Below are positions 10,774-22,700 of a stretch of 64,000 nt of DNA, one piece after another (the first letter of the stretch is position 1; each line of letters begins with the position of its first letter). The notes beneath the pieces are model-generated. The model was not told where the DNA came from. It did not search any database and saw nothing but the letters and a program-made list of their open reading frames with translations. Made by a program: the position numbers and the translations under genes. Origin of the DNA: Rhizophagus irregularis (taxonomy: Eukaryota > Glomeromycota > Glomeromycetes > Glomerales > Glomeraceae); contig NC_089442.1 of the NCBI RefSeq assembly GCF_026210795.1, positions 4,120,501 through 4,184,500 on the forward strand, given 5' to 3'.

Positions 10774-12679
10774 TTTTTTTTTTATTTTTATTTTTAAAAT
10801 AAAGACTAGTACTGGGGTCGCACAATACATAGGAACAGGTACCTACAAAGTAAATCCATTATTCCAAGCTAAAGATCAACCCAACCTCTCAAACGAATCG
10901 AAGGGGTCGCCTAGCCTCGCTCCACAAGGAACGCAGGCTTAGCCACAACTCAAGCTACGAACCAAATAGAACAAAAAAAGACACTCAAACACTAATTTAG
11001 TGAGAGTTCCCAGTCAAAAAAAGAAAAAAAATTAATTCTACCTATTCTGAATAAAATCTATTATTCTTATAACTACTAAATCTTTAAGAAAAAAAGAAAG
11101 AATCGCCAGTGTTAACTGAACGAAATTGCTATACTAATTTTCGCAGTAAGAATAAAATTTCTGCTAAAACCACCGTGTTATCCTTATTACCTACTTTATC
11201 CCTAGACTTCTTATTGGACTTCGACTTCTGGGATTTGGGATCCTTCAACGGGTCTTTAGTAGATTTGGCTTGCTTCTTAGCACTGGTTGAGGATTTCTGG
11301 TCCTTCTTCTTAAGGTTAACGTTACCAGACTGTTGCATGGTTTTCCCAGGCTTCTTGTCAGGAACATTCTTAGCCTTTTGTTTAGTTAGTGCTTTCTTCA
11401 AGGCAGGTAAAGAGTGTTGACACCATTTCAACTCCAGAGAATTCTCCCGGAAAGCTTGCAGAGTTCCTAGGGCTTTGAGTGTAGCCTCCCAATTCTCGAA
11501 ATATCCTACGAGCTTCCTCTTACCTTTACTTGTTTGTATAATTTTAAATGCACTAGCACCGCACGTTGTTAAAAATGGTTGTGGTTTATGGTCTGCCCAC
11601 AAGGTAGCCATCGTCATTTCAACCAGAATATCGTGAATAACGGCTTGGAACTTTTTGCGTTATTTTCTTTCTCGTAAAGTCCAACTTGCGGGGAACCATT
11701 TCACTGGTATACCTCCCAGGTCAGTCGTCCAGAACTTGGTAAATTGGGGAAGGTAAATGAATTCAAAACTATTTTGACTCGAAGAGTCTGATATTTGTGT
11801 TGCCGTTTTAAAGACAACTTAATAGTTTTGCCCATAACGTTAATTCTTCTAAGATTTTATCAACGTCCCAGGTATACGGAATGTCGTATACAATAATGTC
11901 TCTGACTTGCTCTCGCTCGTCATCAGCTTCTCTGTATCCAGTCAGTATATGTGTAACCCAGGTGCGGATGTTTTTGCCCCCAAAAATAGGGTATTTTTTT
12001 TGTTCGGGGTTTGTGCCTCAGGATTTGCCGTAAATGATTGGTGTATAACTTGTTTATTTTCTGCAATACGCGCCTTTTGTTTATCTTTCTTCCAGGAAGT
12101 TTTGGGTGTCACAGTTAGATCAACAGGGGTCATTTCCACATCTGGCAGTATTGGGGGTGTAACATGTACTGGTTTTGGTGTAGTTTTCGGTGTTGATATG
12201 TACGTAGATCCAAATTTGTCATTAGCGGAGGGATATTCTGACTCTGAGTCACCCATATCACCAAATCTAGAATAGGCGCAGGTAGCAAAATTATCTCATG
12301 ACCTGGATGAAGCGTAAAGGGCTATAGAAAATAATAGTGAAAGGGTGGTTGGTTGTATATAGTTCACCGCCGCCTGTTGGGCAAAGTTGTTCAGGTTGGC
12401 AGACTCGCCAAACATATCTACTAAAAGCTGTGCTTTATCCACAGGTCACTGTGGGTTTTTATCAAACAAAGTTTTGAGGAAACCGTTCTCAACAAACTGT
12501 CCAAGCTGAAATGTTGTATAAGATAAGAACGTTTCCCCTTCTTCTGAAACGAACTCTAAAAAGTCATCTACAGATATATTTTCAACTGAGTCTTCCATGT
12601 TCGACATTTTTATTTTATGTAAAAAATTTTAAATAAAGTGAAGAAATTTTCGTAAAAATGAAAAGGAGAAAGAGTTTTG
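10774..12679 (-). mobile_element. ORF1-only retroelement copy 2, inserted in the LINE
   Basis: Minus-strand unit: 5' leader (12679 to 12609), one ORF1, about 330 nt of 3' UTR, and an A-rich TTTTTATTTTTATTTTT-complement tail at 10774-10795. The 3' UTR (ACTAGTACTGGGGTC, GAACGCAGGCTTAGCC) is nearly the same as that of the copy ending at 27144 and defines subfamily B. No clear TSD was found. It separates LINE polymerase (TDVWSIG) from the downstream region (VNYHPG). Confidence 0.75.
11129..12608 (-). pseudogene. LINE-type ORF1, copy 2, frameshifted
   Basis: The ATG at 12608-12606 (M-SNMEDSVEN..) starts a frame that breaks into pieces 12256-11942 and 11617-11129. Recognisable blocks: QLVDMFGESAN, the PPILPDVEMTPVDLTV linker, FKIIQTSKGKRKLVGYFENW, and a Lys-rich C-terminus ending in LAEILFLLRKLV. 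Stops and shifts lie in the N-terminal third and in the RRM-like part. It is closely related to the copy at 27500-29163. Confidence 0.8.
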
Positions 12680-15419
12680 CCTATTGACCATACATCTGTA
12701 TCAGCTGTTGGCTCCCTGATGAAAATGATTTGACGTGCATCTGGTACAATATCCAGTAAAAAAGCCCAATGATTTACTTTGGCAAGCTTCAGATCATTAG
12801 CGATTGTTAAATTGTCTATTCTAGATGTACACAAGTGGGCTACATCATGATACCATTTAGCTATTCTTCCTTGTATAGGGAGTAGTGCTAATCTGCAATA
12901 TTGTTTCCATGACATGAGATATGTGCCTCTAATAAACAACTGGTTAATATAGTATATTGGATAATGTAGGCTTTGATTGATCTGGTATATGTATTTTGTA
13001 AGCTGAAATTGTTTAAAGAATTTCAGTAGCAGTTCTTTCCTCCTATGACGCTCCAAGATGATCTATTGATCTGATCTATCGCCATTGATATGTCAACTGC
13101 TTTGGATATTACCAATGCATTAAAAGAAACATTTTTCCGAGCTTGGGGCTATATCCAAGGCATTGAGTGAAGTTCGCAGTCAAAAATCGGATCAGTAATG
13201 AGTGCATCCCTGAGTCTAATTTGTGTAGACGTTGATACATGTGAAGCACCATTTAATCTAATTATTAGATCTGTTATGTTATTGATGCAATAGTGTTTCC
13301 ATGGATGGTCCATACCGAGTCCCCCCTCATGAAATAATAGTGATGAGGGTGTATTCTTAGGCAATTTCAACCAATTTTTAACCAACTTCATTACCGGGCG
13401 AATATTTGATTCCAATTTTGCTCTGACAATATCATAATTTGAGCCATGTACATTAGTCTAGGTATCAATACTCTGTTGACTAGATAGATACTTTGACCCG
13501 CTGAAACAAATTTCCTGCGAACTGTATTACAAAAATTATTGACTATCGTAGACAGGCGTTGCATCTACCTTCTTCTACTTGGTTTTTTGGAAAACCAGAC
13601 CCCAAGGTATCTTATTACATCATTTGTGAATAGTTTGTGTGCGTTGTTCCACTGTCGGGTTGACAATTATCAATTTTGACTTCTTGGCGTTGATATTGAT
13701 GTCATTAATCAAATAAAATTCATTTGTTATGTCTACAATCTTTTGCATCCTAAATTTTGATGATTCTAGGAACACTGTATCATCCATATATGCACAGATG
13801 GGAACCTGAAGTTTATATTGTGTCCAAGTTGTAGGATCGTTAATATCATTCTGCCAGGTGACTATCATCTCATAGCCACTGTCTTTAATTTGTTGTATTC
13901 CTACTAAAAGCGGGTCATAAAAAATTCGCCAAAGTAACAGAGAAAGCACGTCGCCTTGATCGATTCCATCATTTCCAATAAACCCATCACTTAAGCCATA
14001 TGCTGTGGCGACCCTAAGAGATCTGTGTTTGAAAAGTGCTAAAATCCATGCAACCATAGATATTGGAATGTCAATATGAATCAAGGCTCATTCTAAAACC
14101 TCTAGCCCAACTGAATTGAATGCTTTTTTCATGTCTTGTGTGAGGACCCATAATTCTTTTTTGTTTTTTCTGGCATCCTCAATGAAGTTGTTAACTAAAT
14201 GTATTACATTCTACAACAATTGTAGCCTTGCAGTGCGTTATTTTGTTTCAAAATGGCACTCAACCTGTTTGTGATCATCTTTGTAAAGGTTTTCCGAAAA
14301 CAATCCAGCAAAGCAATAGGTCGAGTATTCCAAATGTTGTATTCAAAGTTGGTGGGCTGGGTATAGGGAGAATTACCGATGTTTTCCATGCCATAGGTAC
14401 AAGCCCAGTTTGTATTGTTAAGTTTCCAAATCTGATTAAGAGGAGGACTAATTCCTCAGGTAATTGTTGTATTATTTTGTAGTTAATGCCGGACAACCCT
14501 GCAGCTGATTTTTTGTTTAAATCTTTAACTGTGTTATTCCACTCTTTCAGGGTGATGTTTTTTGTTGTAACTTCTATAACCTCTTTGAACTTTCCTGTGG
14601 GTTCGTAAATGTGTTGCCAAAATGGTGTCAATGTGTTCAGTTGTGTATTTCTTTTCCTAAACATGTTCGCGAAGTCATTGTCCACTGCTTTCTTAACCTC
14701 TCCCGGGTTTGTAGCCAGTCTCTTAGTCGTGACTCCTGGTTCTTCGTCTACTAATACCTTATCTATAACAATATTGGTGTGGGTATTTTTGTCTAATATG
14801 CTGGATAGCCATGTAGTTTGATCGTCTCGTATAATCTCTACTCGCTTGTCTATCCGGTCTTTAATAGACTTCGCTTCTGAGGCTTTATGTTTTTGTAATC
14901 GGCTTTTAGGTGGCAATTCACTTTTGTTTTAAGTGCGTTAAACCAATCCTCCGAGAAAATGTCATACATGGCTATGTTACACTTATTATTGTCCTCAGTT
15001 GAAGTAACATAATCTAGATTATATTTGGTAATTTTTCTGGTCCATCTAGATTTGGCATCCTCATTTGTTATCATCTGTCGGTTGCCATGGTAATAGTTAT
15101 GTAATAAACTAAGTAATTTGTTTGTATATCGTTCTACTATCATACCGTTAAGTTGGTCCCAATATCTATCTATGTCTTCCTGAGAGTATTTTGTGAAATT
15201 GGCTTTGTGTCTTGGTCAAGTAAGTCTATCTAATCTTTTATATTGAGTTGGAAGTTTTCCTAGGTCGCTTTTTTGATGTTATCGCAGTCATATATGACTC
15301 TAGTGTGGGCATTACCAGTGGGTAATTTATCATATACTGTGTTTTTCCTATTATTTTGTATGGGGTCAGAGGTGTCTATGGTTACCGTAATAAGATTAAA
15401 TAAAAAACAAGTATTGTAT
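12680..15419 (-). pseudogene. LINE ORF2, reverse transcriptase part, broken
   Basis: Pieces on the minus strand run from 15419 to 12680. Order of signals: linker ending RVIYDCDN; palm entry KSAAGLSGINYKIIQQLP and WKTSVILPIPSP; RPIALLDCFRKTFTKMI; GLSDGFIGNDGIDQGDVLSLL; the catalytic YMDDTVFLES near 13790; then a thumb/connection ending WSIGK. This is the usual block order of a non-LTR reverse transcriptase, with YMDD in place of the more common FADD. There are at least five frameshifts or stops, so it is inactive. The endonuclease part lies beyond the 15420-22037 insertion. Confidence 0.85.
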
Positions 15420-15445
15420 GGATTGCTATGTATGTATGTATGGTA

Positions 15446-16862
15446 CCACATGTATGGCTATGTATGGTATTGATTGCATACACGGTGTATCAGTGTATGT
15501 CTCCCATCTATCATACCAGAAATAAAGTATGTATGTATGAATTATATGTCATCATCTTTTCACATGACAAAAAATTTTTTTTGTCAGAAACGAGACACTT
15601 TTTTTAGGAGTGAACGAACAGATTTCTGGTAAACTGGAAAAGTTTCATTTAAATTTATTTACTTTTAAGAATAATATTAACCTCTTTTTTTTTCTTTCTT
15701 ATTCTTTCTTTGACTTGGTTTCTTGAATTTAAAATTGGCAGAAAGTTTCTTTTGGTAGATGATTGTAGGAATAATGACATTTTGAAACAATAATTCTATA
15801 GGTTCCAGAGACCAGAGTTTTTTTAAAAAGTAAGTGTCTTCAGGTTAGTTTGAAGTAGTTAACAATGTTATGAAAAAGCATTAATGTCTTTTCCTGTTTT
15901 TTAGGTTATTTGTTAAGTCTCTGGAATAAATTAAAGAATTTCTCTAAGTTGCCTTTCTTCCAGAGACGTGAATTTTTTCAGGAATTGCATGAGTTTCTTC
16001 TTTAATGGTAATTGATGAGAAAAATGATTCTTTTTATATGAGGATAATGTTCTTTTTGCTTAACATTACTAACATTTCTTTTTTTATTTTTTTTATTAGG
16101 AAAAATCTTTTCAAGACGCATGAAGAAGTCAACTCATCATTATGTCATAAATATTTTACAATAATAAATTGTTGATTTGTAAAGTATATATTTTTTTCTT
16201 TACAATATACAGCAATATATCTAAATTTAGTTAGATTAATTTAGATGCCATTCAGTTTGTATTATGACAGATTTTGTTGTATTGTGTATATATATACAAC
16301 ATCAATCTATATAAATAAATGAATTTCTGACATTTTTGGCATTTTTCACAAATAATTTGACTCGGGAAAAAGGTTAGTAAATAACTTACTTATGGGAAAT
16401 GTTGGTAAATGATTCATTTCGGAAAAAGAGATATTTTTGAGGAGTGTGAAAGTTTTATTTGTTGATTTATTAATTATCTAATCAAATAGTGATTTTTGTA
16501 GATAATTGACAAATTCTCACAAGTTAACGATCTAAATAAAAATTCTCCATAAATAATTACAATGGGCAATTCAATCTGTCAAAGATAGAAGTTGATGAAT
16601 CTTCAAAATCTTAAAATAGTAATTAAGCATTTTAATGGTATTTTTTAAGTCAAGAAATTTTTATTTAACTATAATTGGTTTTTTTTCACATTAAAACAAT
16701 TAATAAACTGATTTTTATTACTCTTTTTGTCTTTCTAAACCATGATTTAGCCTTTTAAATTGAATTTATAGGACTCATGCATATAACACGTAAAGTGTAT
16801 TTATTAACGCGTTTTTTTTTTAGAATATACTTTCAAACTTCGATTAAAGTGCAAGCTTCATA
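15446..16862. other. Gene-free 5' region of the 6.6-kb transposon
   Basis: A+T-rich with T-runs and TATG-type simple sequence near the left TIR; no open frame with coding character. It presumably holds the promoter of the DDE gene. Confidence 0.4.
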
Positions 16863-17877
16863 ATGTCTTCAATTATTGAACTTTCAGATATAGAGGAGTA
16901 TAATGAAGAAAACTTAATTGAAATGGTAAGTAAATGTTATTAAAATTAAATTATCATTAAAAAAAAAATTACTAAAGTTAACAAACAAAAATAGAGCGAA
17001 AATAATAGCAGTAGTGAAAATGAAAATGAAACATTTGCTTTCTTTACTACTCAACTACAAGTTCCCAAAGTTATATATACAGCTGTTCCAGTGGAAGTAT
17101 CCAGAAACATCTCCAGAAGGAGTTGCGACTGTTTATAATGTAACTGGTTGGAAAAATGCCATGGACGCGTTTTCAGATGTAACTACATATTATTTACTGG
17201 TTTTTAATTTGATAACAAGTCATAAATCTTTAATTCTTTACCATAATGAAAGGTTCAATATTCAACAAATGGTTCAGGTGGTCTACAGATATCCGGAAAT
17301 GTCCTTTTTTTGGAGGAATTCCTGTTAAGAAAGATCAAAGAAAATGCCAAGGAATAAAGTTTTGTCAATTTACAGATCCTAAACTTGTTAATCAAGAACA
17401 CTGTAGTGTTGATTTTGATTCTGAAATTTTTCAACATTATATACAACAAAATAATAATAATACTAGTGAAGTTAAAACATACACGTAAGTTATGAATTAT
17501 CATTAATTTCAAATGTACAAACTTATTTTAATTACTTATTCGAATTTTTACTAGTTTATTTTTGGCAGCAAAAGATACTCCCTGTAATTTTAAAAAAGAT
17601 AATATTTCTTGTGATGGAAAACCTCGTCTTAAAAGAGTAACCAATTATCAAACAAATATTGTATCATATTTTATTGGTTGCAATAAATATAAACAAGGAG
17701 ATAAGTGGCATCGATATATTAAAATAAAACAAGATGAAATTGATGTTTCATTACTTCAAAGTCTTTTTACAGGTACAGCATCTGTAAGTATTTTTTATTT
17801 CTCATTATTATTTTTATATCAAATTGGTTTTCATTTTTAAATAAAAATTAATAATTATTTAAATACAGGATACAATA

Positions 17878-18497
17878 GCATGGCGGACATACTTATATCA
17901 CCTTGCCGATTATTTGCCGATCACATAATTCCAATTTTAAAATTTATTGCAAAAGCAACATATATTTTCAAAATAATGTGGCAAAAAAATTATGGAAATA
18001 TAAGCTAAGCATTGAATTATTATATAATTTTAATTATATAATTATTGGCATAATTTTTTAATATTTTTATAACACATTATTCATATGTGATCATTCATAA
18101 TTTTTTGCCGATCATCAGACAAAATTTGATGGGCGGAGATGAATATGCATATGCGAAATTCAAAACTTTGCACAAATATTCTTTATATTATGTAGAATCT
18201 ATAAAAAAAATAATGCAGTGATCTGATTCATAATGCAGGTGTTTTATTAGTAACATATTTAGTGAATAATTTCGTAAAATGAATGAATATATGCCAAATA
18301 ATAATAAAAGCTAAAAAGTTTCTAATGAAATTTAATATACAATAAATTAGAACTAAATTTAAGTTATTTGTGAAATTTGAGCATATATTTTTATGTAAAT
18401 TTTTTTAGCAACAGTATTATATTATGTGATAATTGAATAAATGATCAGCAAATGATCGACAAATGATCAGTGATAAAATAGGGATGTCCGCTATGCT
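17878..18497. mobile_element. 620-bp MITE in exon 5 of the DDE gene
   Basis: TIRs GCATGGCGGACATACTTATA (left) and the complement of GGGATGTCCGCTATGCT (right). TSD GGATACAATA at 17868-17877 and 18498-18507 (9-10 bp, MULE-like length). Subterminal GATCGGCAA / GATCAGCAAA motifs are visible inside. A related single end lies at 34524-34588. Confidence 0.8.
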
Positions 18498-18571
18498 GGA
18501 TACAATAAAGTGTAGTATGATACTTTCTAAAAGCTGTAAACGCAAAAAATGTGGTAATTATTTAAAGTTAA

Positions 18572-19658
18572 TTCGTGATCCGCCTCAGAACCAGTGAAAG
18601 GTACTAATATATATCGGGGAACTATTATAGAGATTAATTATTTCTTAAATAATTTTTTCGTGCAAATTTATCAAAATTTTTTTAAATAAAAATGTTTGAA
18701 ATGTTTAAAAAATATAATAAAATTTTAATATAGTCTTTGTAACTGTTGTATCTCTGGGCAAATTCAACATCTATGCATTATTAAGGGTTAGGGTTGGAAT
18801 CTGACGTTGCTAAAGAAAAAATTTTTTAATTAATAGTGCTATGACAAAAATATTGTTATATTTAAATTTTTGTAATTTTAAGCCATCATTTACATTACTT
18901 TTGGATTAAAAATCTTCAAATAATTTTAGCTCAATTCCAATTTCAAATTTAGTTATAATTTGTTATATTTGTAAATGTGTGATTTCTCACCATCTAGTGA
19001 TCCTATAGGGATGAATTATAGCTCTTTGGAATCCTCTCATCATCTAGAATTGAATGGTAATAATTTCATATCTCTATCATCGATATATAACTGGTTAATA
19101 ATATGTTAATATTAAATAATTGCACATAATTGTTGTGTTATATATTGATTATAGAGATATAGAATTACCACCATTCAATTCATCATGATGAGAGGATTCC
19201 AAATAGCTATAATTCATCCTTATAGGATCACTAGATGGTGAGAAATCACATATTTACAAATATAACAAATTATAACTAAATTTGAAATTGGAATTGAGCT
19301 AAAATTATTTGAAGAGTTTTAATCCAGAAGTAATGTAAATGATGGCTTAAAATTACAAAAATTTAAATATAATAATATTTTTGTCATAGCACCATTAATT
19401 AAAAAATTTTTTCTTTAGCAACGTCAGATTCCAGCCCCTAACCCTTAAAAATGCATAGATGTTGAATTTGCCCAGAGATACAACAGTTACAAAGACTATA
19501 TTAAAATTTTATTATATTTTTTAAACATTTCAAACATTTTTATTTAAAAAAATTTTGATAAATTTACACGAAAAAATTATTTAAGAAATAATTGATTTAC
19601 TATAATAGTTCCCCGATATGTATTAGTACCTTTCACTGGTTCTGAGACAGATCACGAA
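18572..19658. mobile_element. 1.09-kb near-perfect palindrome flanked by TTAA
   Basis: Two arms of about 530 bp read as reverse complements with few mismatches, from TTCGTGATCCGCCTCAGAAC at the left to its mirror at 19639-19658, with a short centre near 19115. TTAA flanks both ends (18568-18571, 19659-19662). The inner part contains the CACCATCTAGTGATCC and GGAATCCTCTCATCA modules in both arms. No coding potential. It interrupts the DDE gene after GNYL. Confidence 0.8.
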
Positions 19659-21779
19659 TTAATTATACTATTTAAATTTATTTAAATCATAACTAATTTT
19701 TTTTTTGTTTAAGATATGCAATATGCACATAATGTCGTGGCAAAATAGTTGATAAGCCTTGTCCTGTTCGTTTCATTAAATTTATTCCCTATGATATTGA
19801 TAAATGTCCTTTTGTAGCACTTATATGTATAGGAATACACAACCATCCTTCACCATCACCTGAAAGAATTCCTTCTGGAATTAAAAGCAATTTAGTATTA
19901 CTTCAAGATCAATATTATCAGGTATAGAATATTAATTATAATTTTTAATTAATAATAATTTATTTAATTAATTAATTTTAAAATATTAAACTAATAGGAA
20001 ACTTACTTAGAGCTTATTTTAATAAAGAAACTTTAGCAGAAGTTCATGTTTCTCTCAACAATATAGACAAGTTACGACATTTAGTAGGAAAGGCATATAA
20101 AACCTTGCATCCTTTTGGACAAGGAGTTATGGAAATTTATCATAATATATTAAATCCCAAATCAGATTTAATTGATTATATTCGCAAAATTGGTACTAAA
20201 TTTTTAAATTTTATTGCATCTTTTATTTAAATTACTTATTAATGATAACTACTTTCTTTTAGATCTTTATTCAAATAATGGCCAAGTAATTATCACTTGT
20301 ATACTCAATGACACTTGATTGTTTTCAAATTGATGTCAGTTTTAAGCGAGTAAAAGGAGAGATAAATGAGTTTGAAATAAATACTTATGACTCTAAACAC
20401 CACTTAAGTAAGTAAAATTTTCAAATCTTATCATGTTGTATAAACAATATTTATTAATGATGTTACTAACTATAATATATTTTAAGTATTATCATTTTGC
20501 CGTGTGTTTACTAATGTTTTTACTGCTGAAGGGTATCATAGGCTGTTCTCATCATTATTTCAAATAGTTCATGAAGTAAGCGGCCAGCATATGCAATTTA
20601 AGCACATTCACGGACAAGGAATTGGTTGCATTTTAGCAGATCTAGATGCTGCTCAGGCAAAAGGTCTGGGTTTGGTATTGCATGATTTGGATAGTGAAAA
20701 AAGTTGGAAAATTCACTTAACATATATTTTAAAATCATGTCTTATACACTTTGAAAGGTATTTAAATATAAATGGTTATTTTTTTACATTATTTTTAATT
20801 TTAATTAATTTTTTTTTTTTTCAGAAATTTATTTCATAAAAAATTTTCTACAAGTACAAAAAATTTAATACGACAAATTCCTAATGCTACCAGTAAAGAA
20901 CAAGTTTATGATCTTTTAAAACAAATAGAAGATACTAATGATGAAGGAATTAAAGATATATTATTCATTTATTTTGGAAATTTTAAAACTTTAATAATAA
21001 TTTTAAAATATTGTTTTTTATATTAGAATGGCTGAGTTATTATCAACAACCATATGTTTTAGCTTCTTTAAACAAATATGTTTCAAATGTTGATCATGAG
21101 ATTTGGAATAAAAGCGGATCAGATACTAATAACGCAGAAACAGCTCATTCTATGGTTAACAGAGAAGGAAAACAGTTGAAGTTATTATCAGCCATTTTAA
21201 AGTTAGTTATTTTTTTTTTTAATTACAGATTACATTAGTACTTATTACATACTAATTATTATAAATTAACTTAAAGGGGGAAAAGGTACAATATAAGATG
21301 TTATACAACAATTGAAACTCATGATAAAAAAGGAGTACCTTACACTCATAGAGATAAAAGTGATGTTAAAAGAGTATAAAATTCAATTGCGCGTAAAAGT
21401 AAGTAAAAATATATATTTACTCATTAATTTATTTGTTTATAAAATTTAAATTTTCTTATAATATGTAGCATCTCGTACTCAAAAAAATAAAGAATCTCTT
21501 GATAATAAATTGCCCAAATCATCAAAGAAAAGAAATTTATCACCTTCTAGTAGTAGAACGTCCGTTAAATCAAAGAAAAATCATGAAAGAGAAGATATTT
21601 TATCAGACAATGAGGAATTACTTAAAGAGATTTGTAAAAAAAATCTTGAGCTGGAACTTAAAGAAAAGGAAATATTATTAAAGGAGCGTGAAGTTAAAGC
21701 ACGAATAGAAGAAGCTGAAGCACGAATGATGGAAGCTAAAGCTAAGGCATTAGAATTAGAGAATCGAAACAAATGTTAA

Positions 21780-22011
21780 AAAAATATTATATTTAGTTTT
21801 TGTTTCAAAATAAAGAAAATATAAATTACGTTTAATTTTATCAGATTGCAAAATTTTCTTATTGGTTAAAAATAATGTATGATCACGTGAAATTTTATTT
21901 TTCATACGTACATACATTTTTTTTTGAATTATAATTATACTGAATAGTGTATGTACGTATGAAAAAGTATACTGTATACCATACATTAATCACCATACAC
22001 CATACATTGTC
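21780..22011. other. 3' end region of the 6.6-kb transposon
   Basis: AATAAAG follows the stop codon of the DDE gene at 21810, a plausible polyadenylation signal. The rest is TATG/CATAC-rich sequence leading to the right TIR. Confidence 0.45.
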
Positions 22012-22037
22012 TACCATACATACATACATAGCAATCC

Positions 22038-22700
22038 ATATGTCATGGTCACTATATGTGATATACGTCAAGGGAGTAATTGAGAAATTTAATACATTAT
22101 TACTGTGGGTTTCAGATACCCAGATTTGATCTAATCTTGTGCTAACTCCTTTTTTGTGATAAGTGTTCCCTAGTATTTTTTTATTGAGCTTCCTATATGA
22201 GTCTATAAGTCCCAGTGTTTCAAGATCATTAAAAAATTTGGGTTTGGAGATATGTTGTGGAGGAGTGCGATCGATTTGGCCGTTTGAGATTAAATTAAAG
22301 TCTCCCATTAATATATGTATTATATTGTTTGACTTTTTCCACGTAGTTTCATCACCCATTTCTTTTTTGAGTTTCTCCAAGGCGTCATAAAGAATTGTCT
22401 TATCTTGTGGTACCGTGTAAATGGTCAAGATACTAAACATTATATTTCTAAATAAAAAGTATGCTGAGAGTAAATATGGTGAATGAGTTTTGTGTCCTTG
22501 ATAATGTTTATTCCATTTCCATGAACATATTAACACCATTCCCGATCCCTTATATTTGTCATACTGTCTACTTGACCAATATATATGGAATTGGTCTTTA
22601 AAACTGTCGGGTATTTTGAAGAAACCATTTTTTTGGTCTAAGTTGGTTTCGTTTAAGGCCATAATGTCCACCTGATTTTCGTGCATCCAGTTTATACATC
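22038..22700 (-). pseudogene. LINE ORF2, endonuclease part (APE-type)
   Basis: Minus-strand frame with apurinic-endonuclease motifs: NQVDIMALNETNL (catalytic Glu), ILMGDFNLI, LGLIDSYR, RLDQIWVS and TYSDHDIW. The N-terminal roughly 40 residues expected before INWMHEN are absent. At the 3' side the frame is cut by the TIR transposon at 22037; its continuation is at 15419. Endonuclease, polymerase and RNase H pieces thus lie in order on one strand, so I treat them as one former LINE. Confidence 0.8.

Larger units (their letters stand above)
16863..21779 (+). pseudogene. Multi-exon DDE transposase-like gene (Glomeromycotina family)
   Basis: I recognise the protein from a large multicopy family of these fungi. 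Exon 1 is 16863-16925 (MSSIIELSD); GT..AG introns include 16926-16994, 17179-17252 (joining FSD to VQYS), 17485 to about 17554, and 17784-17868. Later exons carry CPVRFIKFIPYDIDKCPF, AYFNKETLAEVHVSLNNID, then QIDVSFKRVKGE (first Asp, near 20330), ILADLDAAQAKGLGLVL (second Asp, near 20640) and NNAETAHSMVNREGKQ (Glu, near 21140), a plausible DDE triad. The last exon ends in a charged coiled coil (KARIEEAEARMMEAKAKAL) and TAA at 21777-21779. Frameshifts near 17090 and 17300, a stop near 21380 and two non-coding insertions show the copy is dead. Confidence 0.75.
15420..22037. mobile_element. 6.6-kb TIR transposon carrying an intron-rich DDE gene, inserted in the LINE
   Basis: A perfect 26-bp inverted repeat beginning GGATTGCTATGTATGTATG lies at 15420-15445 and, inverted, at 22012-22037; TATG-rich sequence continues inside both ends. 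Removing the element brings LINE endonuclease SDHDI directly to YNTCFLFNLI of the polymerase part. No clear TSD is visible (flanks GTATTGTAT and ATATGTCAT differ). It encloses one plus-strand gene, a MITE and a large palindrome. Confidence 0.75.

Noticed and set aside
12610-13056. Minus-strand frame starting at ATG 13056 as a separate gene
   Set aside because: It is the thumb/connection part of the LINE polymerase, and its last codons run into the ORF1 element leader.
15420-15480. TATG microsatellite at the LINE break, first read as simple repeat expansion
   Set aside because: The same 26 bp occurs inverted at 22012-22037 and removal restores the LINE, so it is a TIR.
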